DNA from: Candidatus Nitrosopumilus sp.
GTDB lineage: Archaea; Thermoproteota; Nitrososphaeria; Nitrososphaerales; Nitrosopumilaceae
Direction of reading: 5' to 3'
Assembly (NCBI GenBank): GCA_029263475.1
Contig: JAJCXK010000031.1
Location: 1 to 63,939 of the forward strand
Length of the DNA stretch: 63,939 nt
Shown: positions 41,291 to 49,648 of the stretch, in pieces
Layout: each line of letters begins with the position of its first letter
How positions within the stretch are numbered: position 1 is the first letter of the stretch
The notes under the pieces: model-generated
The model's database searches: none
Seen by the model: only the letters and a program-made list of their open reading frames with translations
Told to the model about the DNA's origin: nothing
Position numbers and translations under genes: made by a program

Positions 41291-42298
41291 TTGCAAGCTG
41301 AATTGATTGTAATAGACGAAGAGAGAATTTTCAAGGAGATAGAAGAAGAAAATCCTGTGTCAGTTTCATTAAACGGTCCAGATGGAATGTTACCTCAAGT
41401 TCAAGAGATGGCAATCAGAATTACAAAAAAGTTTGACATTCCAGCCTATGTTTTGGCAGATACTACATGGGGAACTTGTGATCTTAACACAACCGGTGCA
41501 AAAATTCTAGGCTCCGAGATTCAATTTAACATTGGCCACACAATCAATACAGAGTCACTAGAAGAGAACCTAGTACTTATTGATGCTTTTGATGATGTGG
41601 AATTTGACAGTGTAGCAATCAAATGTATAGAATTACTAAAAGGGAAAAATATTTCGCTAGTAACGGATAGCCAACACTTGCATCAAATAGACAAGGTAGA
41701 AAAAATTTTTACAGAAGGTGGAATCGATGTTAAAATAGGAAAAGGGAAAGGGCAGCTCAATGACGGACAAGTTTTTGGCTGTGAATTTTATCCAGCAACA
41801 GAGTTAAAAAAAGAAGTGGATGCCTATGTATTTTTAGGACAAAGTAATTTTCATGCGGCAGGTATTGCATTATCAACTAATTTACCAACTTATGTTTTGG
41901 ATCCATACTTTAACGAGGTGAGAGAAGTTACAGAATTTGCTCAACAGTTAAAAAAGAAAGCTACCCTAGCAGTTTACAAAGCAGCTGATGCAAAATCATT
42001 CGGAGTGATTATTGGATTAAAAGAAGGGCAGCTGTCAAAAGTTTTTGGATTAAAAATTAAAAAAGAATTAGAAAAAGAGGGTAAAGAAGTTCAGTTGTTT
42101 GCGCTAACAGACATAACAAATGACAGACTAAGAAATCTTAAAGGAATTGATGCTTTTATTCAAGTCGCATGTCCAAGAATTTCTACAGATAATCAATTTG
42201 ACAAGCCGGTCTTGTCTACCCCGCAAGCTAATGCACTTCTCAAAATTTTACGAAAAGAGGATATTGGAGAATATTTAGAAACACAGCACTGGCTATAA
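41291..42298 (+). CDS. dph2: Diphthamide synthase subunit Dph2
   Basis: This non-classical radical SAM enzyme makes the first modification of the diphthamide histidine of elongation factor 2. Its three iron-sulfur cysteines are in WGTCD (about residue 62), FGCEFYP (about 163) and ACPRIS (about 293), one in each repeated domain. At 335 residues it matches the homodimeric archaeal form. The start is TTG 41291. It is divergent from tiaS and abuts the convergent TPR gene at 42299. Confidence 0.95.
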   Translation: MQAELIVIDEERIFKEIEEENPVSVSLNGPDGMLPQVQEMAIRITKKFDIPAYVLADTTWGTCDLNTTGAKILGSEIQFNIGHTINTESLEENLVLIDAFDDVEFDSVAIKCIELLKGKNISLVTDSQHLHQIDKVEKIFTEGGIDVKIGKGKGQLNDGQVFGCEFYPATELKKEVDAYVFLGQSNFHAAGIALSTNLPTYVLDPYFNEVREVTEFAQQLKKKATLAVYKAADAKSFGVIIGLKEGQLSKVFGLKIKKELEKEGKEVQLFALTDITNDRLRNLKGIDAFIQVACPRISTDNQFDKPVLSTPQANALLKILRKEDIGEYLETQHWL

Positions 42299-42700
42299 TT
42301 ACAATACCAAATTTTTGAACCTAGAATCATTCAATAGTTTTTCAAATGCCTTGGATTTTTTGGCTTTGGATTTGTATTTTATTCCATGAGAAACTGCACG
42401 CTCAAGCAAAGTTAACGCTTCATCAGTTTTGGAGAGCATGACAAGGCTGCAAGATTTGTCAAATAAAACATCCCCATTATTAGGATAGTCATTCAATATC
42501 AAATTACAGCACGAAATAGATTCATCATATTTTTCCATAGAAAATAAAATTCGCCCCTTATGATATAGCACCGTATTATACTTTGGATTACCAGTCAAAA
42601 TGGAATTACAAATGGATATCGCTTCAACAAAATTTCCCTGTTTTCGTAATAACGAAATTTTATTTACCAATACAGGCAGATCGTCTGGAAATTCTCTCAA
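42299..42700 (-). CDS. TPR protein, downstream part of probably frameshifted gene
   Basis: The 133-residue TPR frame contains about three tetratricopeptide repeats (GNFVEAISICNSILTGNP, EKYDESISCCNLILNDYP, SKTDEALTLLERAV). It opens in mid-repeat: LREFPDDLP is the end of a TPR helix whose first half lies in the upstream frame. TTG at 42700 overlaps the upstream stop codon (TTTGA), so re-initiation could give a separate product. More likely it is the 3' part of one TPR gene broken by a frameshift near 42700. TPRs bind proteins; the partner is unknown. Confidence 0.7.
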   Translation of the reverse strand: MREFPDDLPVLVNKISLLRKQGNFVEAISICNSILTGNPKYNTVLYHKGRILFSMEKYDESISCCNLILNDYPNNGDVLFDKSCSLVMLSKTDEALTLLERAVSHGIKYKSKAKKSKAFEKLLNDSRFKNLVL

Positions 42701-42888
42701 AGCATCATCATAGCACTATCAAAAATTTTTAGTTTGCTGAGTGCATATCCCTTATTATTAAGAGAGCTTACATGTAGGGGATTTTCATCGAGAATTTTAT
42801 CATAGTATGTTATCGCCTCCTTGAGTTTTCCTTGTAAAAACAACCTATTTCCCTCATCCAAAATTGAATTTGTTTTGGGATCCGTCAT
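42697..42888 (-). CDS. TPR protein, upstream part of probably frameshifted gene
   Basis: This 63-residue frame begins MTDPKTNSILDEGNRLFLQ and contains a complete TPR (GKLKEAITYYDKILDENP) and half of the next (LSKLKIFDSA), then stops within an ATGATGATG run. The continuing TPR helix is found in the overlapping frame downstream. It starts 4 bp after the oxidoreductase stop, so it is probably in the same transcript. A slip in the ATG repeat, real or from sequencing, would explain the break. Confidence 0.65.
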   Translation of the reverse strand: MTDPKTNSILDEGNRLFLQGKLKEAITYYDKILDENPLHVSSLNNKGYALSKLKIFDSAMMML

Positions 42889-42892
42889 ACAA

Positions 42893-43969
42893 TCATTTTC
42901 CAGGTCTAATTATCATTTTTCCAAACAACCCCTTGCCTTTGAGCATTTTTGTATGAGCCTCCGCAGCTTGTTCCAAAGAAAATACTGAATCAATGGTAGA
43001 TTTTATTTTTCCTTGAGACATCCAATAGAGACCCTGTTCTAGTTCTGCACGAGTACCTTGAGTAGATCCTAAAATATTGATTCCTTTGAAGAAAATATGA
43101 CGTAAGTCAGTCTTGGCATCATAACCAGTTGTCGCACCAGTTGTAACAATTGTTCCACCATAATTTAGCAATGTCAGTTCTTTGTTCCAATGAGAACCAC
43201 CGATGTGCTCAAAAATTACATCTATGCCAGGAACATCTCCAAGGGGTTTCGGGATTTTTTTTGCAATTCCTCTAACTTCTTTGTGCCAGTCATCTTTTCT
43301 ATGGTCTACAGCAAAATCAGCACCAAGTTCCAAGCACTTGTCGAGTTTGTCAGGACTTGCAGTTGCAATAACGGTACATCCAAAAAGCTTTGCAATCTGG
43401 ATCCCATAGTTACCAACACCTGAGCTACCACCCATAATCAAAACTATTTGTCCAGGTTGAACTTTCGCCCTTCCAATTAGCATGTGCCAGGATGTCAGCA
43501 ATGTCATGGATGCAGCAGCAGCTTCATCATAAGATACGGTATCAGGAATTTTTACGACGTTAACTTCTGGAAGATGAGTGAATTCACAATATCCACCCCA
43601 GAGAGGACCAGTCTCAAAACCCCAGATAGTTCGCTTTCTGCAATCATATTCTCGTCCATCAGTACATGCCTTGCAAACTCTGCAGGACATGTTTCCGTGT
43701 GAAACTACCCTGTCTCCGATTTTGACGTTTTTAACATCATTGCCAACTGCAGTAACTTCACCAGCAGCATCGGTTCCAGAAATATGAGGTAATGGGATTG
43801 CCAGAGGCTTTCCCCTCATACCCCAAATATCATCATAGTTGAGAGCTGCTGCCTTTACCTTGAAAACTACTTCATTTGACTTTGGTTCAGGCATGGGAAC
43901 TTCTTTAATTTTTAAAATTTTAGAAAAGTCATCATCAGTCGTATATTCATCATAAACTAGAGCTTTCAT
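42893..43969 (-). CDS. Zinc-type MDR oxidoreductase (alcohol/acyl-CoA dehydrogenase superfamily)
   Basis: The 358-residue medium-chain dehydrogenase has the GroES-like catalytic half with ISGTDAAGEV, GDRVVSHGNMSC, a structural zinc set of four cysteines (MSCRVCKACTDGREYDC), and a Rossmann motif GGSSGVGNYGIQ (about residue 180). The catalytic zinc position is not typical (NYDDIWGMRG rather than Cys-containing). That points to a quinone reductase- or enoyl/acryloyl-CoA reductase-like activity. In this lineage such an enzyme could serve the acryloyl-CoA step of the 3-hydroxypropionate/4-hydroxybutyrate cycle, but substrate cannot be told from sequence. The TPR gene follows by 4 bp. Confidence 0.85.
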   Translation of the reverse strand: MKALVYDEYTTDDDFSKILKIKEVPMPEPKSNEVVFKVKAAALNYDDIWGMRGKPLAIPLPHISGTDAAGEVTAVGNDVKNVKIGDRVVSHGNMSCRVCKACTDGREYDCRKRTIWGFETGPLWGGYCEFTHLPEVNVVKIPDTVSYDEAAAASMTLLTSWHMLIGRAKVQPGQIVLIMGGSSGVGNYGIQIAKLFGCTVIATASPDKLDKCLELGADFAVDHRKDDWHKEVRGIAKKIPKPLGDVPGIDVIFEHIGGSHWNKELTLLNYGGTIVTTGATTGYDAKTDLRHIFFKGINILGSTQGTRAELEQGLYWMSQGKIKSTIDSVFSLEQAAEAHTKMLKGKGLFGKMIIRPGK

Positions 43970-44057
43970 GATTTTTTTCTAATTTTTGAAGATATATGAT
44001 TTACCAAGGACCTTTCAGACCACAAACAATTATAATCATAACAGCAGGATCCTCAGC

Positions 44058-44609
44058 ATGTCTGAAAACGCAATATTTCCAGGAGACAAGATAGCATCTA
44101 TTGAAGAATATGAGGCAGGACACAATGCATTTGACGATGGAGACATGGTTAGAGCAGCAACAGTTGGAGAAAAAGACATAGACAAAGAATCAAGAACGGC
44201 CAACATAAAACATCCAAAGCTTCTATCGATTCCCAGAGTAGGAGATGTGATTATTGGCACGGTCGCAGCAGTTATGTCGTCAATGATTGCAGTTTCTATT
44301 GATTACATTAATGGAAAACCCACTACATCAAAAGTAGAATGTGTGTGTGGGACACGAAATTTAAGAATAAGAAACGTTGCACTAGTCAACGACATAGTAA
44401 CACTAAAAATTCTCAATCATCTTAACGGTACAATTCATGCAGGGATTAGTGAGCCAAATTTAGGAATTTTGTTCACAAAATGTCGAAAGTGTGGAGGTAA
44501 AGTAGTTCCAATGCGCGATGCTATCAAGTGTACAGATTGTGCATGGATTGACGAGAGAAAGATCTCTGCAAACTTTGGAAATAGTGATTTCGTTAATTTA
44601 AGGAGCTAG
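44058..44609 (+). CDS. csl4: Exosome cap subunit Csl4
   Basis: This RNA-binding cap subunit recruits substrates and partners to the archaeal exosome. The ATG at 44058 gives 183 residues, beginning with the N-terminal FPGDKIASIEEY domain. A central S1 domain (VGDVIIGTVAAVMSSMIAVSI) and a C-terminal zinc ribbon (CRKCGG, CTDC) follow. An in-frame upstream start would add 24 residues unlike the family. The pheA gene follows after 3 bp. Confidence 0.93.
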   Translation: MSENAIFPGDKIASIEEYEAGHNAFDDGDMVRAATVGEKDIDKESRTANIKHPKLLSIPRVGDVIIGTVAAVMSSMIAVSIDYINGKPTTSKVECVCGTRNLRIRNVALVNDIVTLKILNHLNGTIHAGISEPNLGILFTKCRKCGGKVVPMRDAIKCTDCAWIDERKISANFGNSDFVNLRS

Positions 44610-44612
44610 CTA

Positions 44613-45428
44613 ATGATACTCGTTTCGTTCCAAGGTGAACGAGGCGCATACAGTGAAGCCGCGGCAAGATCTTTTTTTAATGAAGAAATTGAGCCCATTC
44701 CATTTGCAACATTTTCCAAAGTGCTAGAAAGTACAACCAAAGAAAAAACACAATATGCAATTTTGCCAGTAGAAAATTCTCTGGAAGGAAGTGTTGGTGA
44801 AAGCTATGATGTACTATATTCAACATCTCTAAATGTCATAGGAGAAATATATCATAGAATTGAACATTGCCTTATAGGAATTGGTAAATTAGATGAAATA
44901 GATACTGTTTATTCACATCCACAAGCTTTAGGACAATGCAGAAAATTTATCGAAGAACACAATATGAAAACAATTCCAGCATACGATACTGCTGGAAGCA
45001 TAAAAAATGTCAGAGAATTAAAAGAAGGGAATTCTGCAGGAATTGCCAGTAAAGATGCAGCAGAGATTTATGAAATGCCAATAATTTCAGACAGCATTGC
45101 AGATAACCCAAATAACTATACAAGGTTTCTAATTTTATCAAAAACGAATAGTGAACTGACAGAAAATGATAAGACGTCAATCATATTTTCAATAAAGCAT
45201 GAGCCAGGTACACTATACAAAATCATAGAGAATTTTCACAAAAACGATGTTAATCTTACAAAAATTGAATCAAGGCCGACAAAAGTGAACACATGGGAAT
45301 ATAATTTTTATGTAGACTTTGAGGGACACGAAAATGATCCCAAAATTTTAGAAATATTAGAAAAAATTAATCAAGAAACAATATTCATGAAAATACTAGG
45401 CTCATATCCCTCGGCAAAGTTAGGCTAA
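44613..45428 (+). CDS. pheA: Prephenate dehydratase
   Basis: This enzyme converts prephenate to phenylpyruvate for phenylalanine. The 271-residue protein has the catalytic domain (FQGERGAYSEAAA, PVENSLEGSV, and the conserved NYTRFLIL threonine-arginine-phenylalanine motif). An ACT domain with IESRPTK, the phenylalanine-binding segment, ends the chain, so feedback control is expected. There is no chorismate mutase domain. It is co-directional with csl4 and convergent with the small membrane protein gene (4-bp overlap). Confidence 0.94.
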   Translation: MILVSFQGERGAYSEAAARSFFNEEIEPIPFATFSKVLESTTKEKTQYAILPVENSLEGSVGESYDVLYSTSLNVIGEIYHRIEHCLIGIGKLDEIDTVYSHPQALGQCRKFIEEHNMKTIPAYDTAGSIKNVRELKEGNSAGIASKDAAEIYEMPIISDSIADNPNNYTRFLILSKTNSELTENDKTSIIFSIKHEPGTLYKIIENFHKNDVNLTKIESRPTKVNTWEYNFYVDFEGHENDPKILEILEKINQETIFMKILGSYPSAKLG

Positions 45429-45892
45429 AATCCTTTTGGTTTTCTCAATGTAAATCCCATACTAAAACCAATTATCACCACTCCAGAGATCACCACCATA
45501 AGATCATAAGTAAACCAAATAGGATCAGAACTTCGAATTAGCTCACCAGTAATAGATAATTCAGTATTTCCAGTATTTTGAATCAGTATTTTCGTTTCAC
45601 CGTCTTCTAAATGAGTCCAATCTAAAACCAATTCATTTTTGTATGAAGTGTTTGGAATTTGTAGCCCATTTTCAGGACTAGCAAGCTTGAGATCAAAAGC
45701 ATCACCGACAATTTTCATGTGTTGAACAGTGTCCTTTGGGGCAGGAATAGTATAGGGTACCGCATCACCTACGGCTACCACATAATCTTCGTTAATCGTA
45801 ATTGTTCCAGCATGTAAAACTAGAGAATAGCCAGCGAGTGCAATTATAATACTTCCAACTACCAATCCAATGATAGTTCTCTTAGAAAGCAT
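45425..45892 (-). CDS. Two-helix membrane protein of unknown function
   Basis: The 155-residue protein has an N-terminal TM (about residues 7-26), an extracytoplasmic beta-rich domain (about 30-120; NELVLDWTHLEDGETKILIQNTGNTELSITG) and a second TM (about 130-150), ending RKPKGF. The outer domain resembles an Ig/jelly-roll fold. I do not recognise a family. It lies between convergent pheA and co-directional guaB and reveals no functional link. Confidence 0.72.
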   Translation of the reverse strand: MLSKRTIIGLVVGSIIIALAGYSLVLHAGTITINEDYVVAVGDAVPYTIPAPKDTVQHMKIVGDAFDLKLASPENGLQIPNTSYKNELVLDWTHLEDGETKILIQNTGNTELSITGELIRSSDPIWFTYDLMVVISGVVIIGFSMGFTLRKPKGF

Positions 45893-45927
45893 GTTGAAAT
45901 TGCTCCAGATACTGCTTAAAAAATTAC

Positions 45928-47358
45928 CTACATCAATGAAACATCATGAGGTTGACTTTCTGCAAATCCAGCTCTTGACATTTTAATGAACTCAGCATTT
46001 TCTTGCATTTGATCTATAGTATGCGCGCCGCAATAGCTTAATCCAGAACGTACTCCGCCTGTAAGTTGTTTTAGAATATCGGTTACAGTACCTTTGTAAG
46101 GAACCATTGCCTCTACGCCCTCTGCAACATAATCATTTAAATCATCATCAAGGGATATCGAACCTGTTTCCTTTGATTTTCTTCCTATAGAAGCTGCCAA
46201 TGATGCCATTCCTCTATATACTTTGAACCGTTTTCCATTTTTAGTCAAAACTGTACCAGGAGATTCATCGGTTCCTCCAAGCATACTTCCTATCATTACA
46301 GATGATGCACCTGAAGCCAATGCCTTTGTCGCATCACCAGAAGTTCGGGTTCCACCATCAGAAATTATTGGAATGTCATGGTCCTTACCAATTTTTGCAC
46401 AATCCATTACTGCAGTCAATTGTGGCACACCCGAACCAGTAATTACCCTAGTAATACAAATAGAACCAGATCCTACTCCTACCTTTACCGCATCAACTCC
46501 TGCCCTGATCAAATCTTCAGCACCATGAGCAGTTGCAATATTACCTGCAATTAATTCACAATTAGGAAATGCCTTTTTTATATTTCGTATAGTACTCATT
46601 GCATTTTCACTATGTCCATGAGCTATGTCAACTACAAGTGCATCAGCACCTGCTTCCAAAAGAGACTCACTTCTTTCTAAAAAGTCACCTTTCACTCCAA
46701 CAGCTGCCCCAACTAGCGGCCTACCTTTCTTATCTTTAGATGCATTTGGAAAATCAGCATTGTTTGTAATATCCTTACTTGTGATCAGACCTTTGATTAT
46801 TCCTGAATCATCAATGATGGGTAATTTTTCAATTCTATGTTTATGTAAGAGTTCCTTGGATTCATCTAACGTGACCCCAAGTTTTGCAGTTACAACATCC
46901 TTTGTCATCACATCCTGGATTTTGGTATGCCCACTTGCAAATAACAGATCTCTCTCAGTTACAATTCCTATTAATTTTGAATTTTCATTAACTACCAAGA
47001 GGCCAGAAATATCTTTATCCTCAGCATAATCCAAAGCATCTCGAACCGATTTGTCTGCAGATATAGAGTAAGGATTCTCGATCATCACACTGCCCGAGCG
47101 TTTGACTTTCAGAACTTCATTTGCCTGTTCTTTAATTGTCAAGAATCTATGAATAATCCCAATACCCCCTGCACGAGCCATGGCACTAGCCATAGAGGAT
47201 TCAGTTACAGTGTCCATATTTGCACTTACGAAAGGAATACTGATGGAAATATTTCGAGACAGCTTGGTAGTCAGATCAGTCTGACTCCTACTTGTAATAT
47301 CTGAATATTTGGGCACGAGAAGAACGTCGTCAAAAGTTAATCCTTCTTTAAATTCCAA
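45928..47358 (-). CDS. guaB: IMP dehydrogenase
   Basis: Rate-limiting step of GMP synthesis, oxidising IMP to XMP. The 476-residue protein has the barrel start LTFDDVLLVPKYSD, two CBS domains (about residues 95-205; GIVTERDLLFAS, GLITSKDIT), the catalytic cysteine loop GSGSICITRVITG, SDGGTRTSGDATKALA and the C-terminal flap YRGMASLAA. CBS domains suggest adenine/guanine nucleotide control. The start is TTG 47358. guaA, the next step, lies 2.3 kb away on the other strand. Confidence 0.95.
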   Translation of the reverse strand: MEFKEGLTFDDVLLVPKYSDITSRSQTDLTTKLSRNISISIPFVSANMDTVTESSMASAMARAGGIGIIHRFLTIKEQANEVLKVKRSGSVMIENPYSISADKSVRDALDYAEDKDISGLLVVNENSKLIGIVTERDLLFASGHTKIQDVMTKDVVTAKLGVTLDESKELLHKHRIEKLPIIDDSGIIKGLITSKDITNNADFPNASKDKKGRPLVGAAVGVKGDFLERSESLLEAGADALVVDIAHGHSENAMSTIRNIKKAFPNCELIAGNIATAHGAEDLIRAGVDAVKVGVGSGSICITRVITGSGVPQLTAVMDCAKIGKDHDIPIISDGGTRTSGDATKALASGASSVMIGSMLGGTDESPGTVLTKNGKRFKVYRGMASLAASIGRKSKETGSISLDDDLNDYVAEGVEAMVPYKGTVTDILKQLTGGVRSGLSYCGAHTIDQMQENAEFIKMSRAGFAESQPHDVSLM

Positions 47359-47403
47359 TGAAACCTTTGTAAGAAGGTAAAATATTGATTATAAGCCTTT
47401 GTG

Positions 47404-48279
47404 TTACTTTGAGAGTTTGGATGCCACACATATTGCATCTTTGGTCGCCTCTACATTATGAGTACGAATTACATCGGCACCGTTAAGGACAGAAACAGCC
47501 TCTGCAGCAATTGATCCAAACAATCGATCAGATGGTTTTTCTTTTCCCAAGATTTTTCCCAAAAAGGATTTGTTTGAAACGGAAATCAGAACAGGGTAGG
47601 TCTGTTTAATAGAATCCAGATTTTTTAATATCGACAGATCCCTATCAACCCAATCAGACCTAATTTTTGTAAAAAATGGACCCAAACCGTTTTTTCTAAA
47701 AAATCCAACAGCAGGATCCAAAATAATTTTTTCGGAAGCGATATTGGATGTTTTTGCAATTTTAAGACTTTCTTTAAGAAGTCTTTTAGTGACATGTACA
47801 GGATCTCCAAGTACAGTTTTTGAATCATATGCGCACAGAATTAAAGATGGAGAAAATTTTAAAATCACCTCTTGCATTTTATCATCATATTTTAAACCTG
47901 AAATATCATTGATAATTTCAGCACCACATTCCAAAGAATCTCTAGCAACACTTGCCCTACACGTGTCAACAGATATGGGAAGATTGGTAGCATTCTGAAT
48001 TATTTTGATTGCATTTAGAATTCGTTTTGTTTCAACTTTTTCTGAAACTATAGTGGATAGATAAGGAGCTGTAGACAATCCACCAACGTCAATAAAATCT
48101 GCTCCCTGATTTTCCATTTGTTTGACAGCATTTCTTATGCAAATTTTACTGGTATTAACAGATTTTTTGTAAAATGACTCTGGACTTGTGTTTAGAATAG
48201 CCATTATACGCACAGGATTCTTTCCACCCACACCCACATTACCAATTTTTGCCACATGGTTTATCAAAAACCAATGCAA
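47404..48279 (-). CDS. folP: Dihydropteroate synthase-like enzyme
   Basis: Condenses the pterin with a benzoic acid moiety in folate or methanopterin synthesis. Motifs include MAILNTSPESFYKKS, DVGGLSTAPY, SVDTCRASVA, INDISGL, LDPAVGFFRK, SVSNKSFLG and a final RTHNV, matching DHPS. The 291-residue length includes a short N-terminal extension; a GTG at 48255 could also start it. It is divergent from the mptE-like gene, which makes the pyrophosphorylated pterin substrate, so the two form a functional pair. Confidence 0.9.
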   Translation of the reverse strand: MHWFLINHVAKIGNVGVGGKNPVRIMAILNTSPESFYKKSVNTSKICIRNAVKQMENQGADFIDVGGLSTAPYLSTIVSEKVETKRILNAIKIIQNATNLPISVDTCRASVARDSLECGAEIINDISGLKYDDKMQEVILKFSPSLILCAYDSKTVLGDPVHVTKRLLKESLKIAKTSNIASEKIILDPAVGFFRKNGLGPFFTKIRSDWVDRDLSILKNLDSIKQTYPVLISVSNKSFLGKILGKEKPSDRLFGSIAAEAVSVLNGADVIRTHNVEATKDAICVASKLSK

Positions 48280-48289
48280 TTTGAGTCAT

Positions 48290-49027
48290 ATGATGATTCC
48301 AGGTTGGAAAAAGAGATATTCAGATATATTAACAGAATTCAAGTTTGACGGAAAAAAGGATAAAGAATCAGTCATTCTTTTAGATTCAATTTTAGAAAAA
48401 TCAAATATTCATGAAAAAATAATTCATCTGATTAAAGGTAAAACAGTTTTAGTCATTGGTTCAGGTCCATCTTTATCAGCTGCCATTCCAAAACTAAAAA
48501 AACATAAAAAATCAATAAAGATTGCAGCTGACAGCTCAGTAAAACCACTTGTAGAAAATGGAATAATCCCAGATATTGTGGTTACAGATTTGGATGGAGA
48601 TGAAAATTCACTTAATAAAATTGCAAAAACTAAATGCATATTTGTCGTACATGCACATGGAGATAACATAGAAAAACTGGAATTTGCAAAAAAAATTAAA
48701 AATTGCATTGGGACGTCACAATCACAGTCATTTAAAAAAATCCAAAATTATGGAGGGTTTACAGATGGAGACAGAGGGGTTTTTTTAGCAAATCATTTTA
48801 ATGCAAAAAAAATTATTTTACTCGGAATGGATTTTGGAAAACGAATTGGAAGATTTTCTGAAACAAAAAAATCAGAAAGAAAGATGAAATTAATGAAATT
48901 AAAAAAAGGGGAAGAACTATTAGAATGGTTATCAACTATCACAAAATCAGAATTACTTACAACATCGAAGGCGATCAAAGGATTTAAAAAAATATCATAT
49001 AAAGAATTAGATGCCATAATTACCTAG
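48290..49027 (+). CDS. mptE: 6-hydroxymethyldihydropterin pyrophosphokinase, MptE-like
   Basis: The 245-residue protein belongs to the DUF115/MptE group that in archaea replaces FolK. Visible motifs are VIGSGPSLSAA (about residue 60), VVTDLDGDEN and HAHGDN, with GGFTDGDRGVFLA and LLGMDFGKRIG later. The ATG at 48290 (or 48293) is only 10 bp from the divergent DHPS start; an upstream in-frame ATG (48188) would lie inside DHPS and is rejected. The pair supports a methanopterin or folate pathway here. Confidence 0.88.
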   Translation: MMIPGWKKRYSDILTEFKFDGKKDKESVILLDSILEKSNIHEKIIHLIKGKTVLVIGSGPSLSAAIPKLKKHKKSIKIAADSSVKPLVENGIIPDIVVTDLDGDENSLNKIAKTKCIFVVHAHGDNIEKLEFAKKIKNCIGTSQSQSFKKIQNYGGFTDGDRGVFLANHFNAKKIILLGMDFGKRIGRFSETKKSERKMKLMKLKKGEELLEWLSTITKSELLTTSKAIKGFKKISYKELDAIIT

Positions 49028-49062
49028 AATGCATTTAATACTAATCTCATATTTACCAAATT

Positions 49063-49644
49063 ATGAAATTTTCAGAGGAGCAAATCAAAGGAATTGTTGC
49101 GTTAAAAGAAAGTTTAATCGAGCAAATAGACAAACATCAAGAGGGCATAGAAATGATCGAAAAAAATATCACAGTTTTAGATTTGTTCTTAAAGAATTCT
49201 AGCTTTACAAAAGCTTCCAAGTTGGAAATCAATGGAGACACAGTCAAAAAGCCCGAGGAGAGATCAATTCCGATTCAAAAGCCCGAGGAGAGATCAATTC
49301 CGATTAAGCGATCAAATGATGGAAAACTAATTGCAAATGCATACGTTACTCCCGAACAGGTTTCCATAGTCTTAGATAATGAAATTTTAATCAATGCAGA
49401 CACTCCACCTTTCAAATCATTTTTCCTAGACAGGATAATTGGAGAGATGAAGAAAAGAGATCATGCAGAAGCAGAAGATGGAAAAATTCAAAGAGAATTG
49501 ATGATCGATTACATTATTAACAAAAATGGTACAAATATCAGAGAGATTATCATTAAGAACTATAGACAAAAAGAAAGAGTAAATGAATTAATCAATACAG
49601 CAGGGTGGTCATTGACTCGAATGCTTGAAAACATCAACAAGTGA
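49063..49644 (+). CDS. Hypothetical protein with N-terminal coiled coil and internal duplicated segment
   Basis: The 193-residue protein has an N-terminal coiled-coil helix (about residues 5-45), a lysine/proline linker in which the 10-residue unit KPEERSIPIQ occurs twice in tandem (about 62-81), and a folded C-terminal half (VTPEQVSIVLDNEILIN, KSFFLDRIIGEMKKR, ending SLTRMLENINK). The C-terminal part has a winged-helix-like helical rhythm but no assignable fold. It ends 4 nt before guaA and is probably co-transcribed. No function is assigned. Confidence 0.75.
   Translation: MKFSEEQIKGIVALKESLIEQIDKHQEGIEMIEKNITVLDLFLKNSSFTKASKLEINGDTVKKPEERSIPIQKPEERSIPIKRSNDGKLIANAYVTPEQVSIVLDNEILINADTPPFKSFFLDRIIGEMKKRDHAEAEDGKIQRELMIDYIINKNGTNIREIIIKNYRQKERVNELINTAGWSLTRMLENINK
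49247..49305 (+). repeat. Exact 30-bp tandem duplication inside a gene
   Basis: The 29-bp block starting AAAAGCCCGAGGAGAG and ending in TTCCGATT occurs at 49247-49275 and again at 49277-49305 with no mismatch, one period of 30 bp apart. It keeps the frame and duplicates ten residues. Confidence 0.9.
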
Positions 49645-49648
49645 TCAT

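Noticed and set aside
48188..48289. Longer N-terminus for the MptE-like protein from an ATG at 48188
   Set aside because: It would overlap about 90 bp of the divergent DHPS N-terminus and add residues without family resemblance; ATG 48290 gives the normal start.
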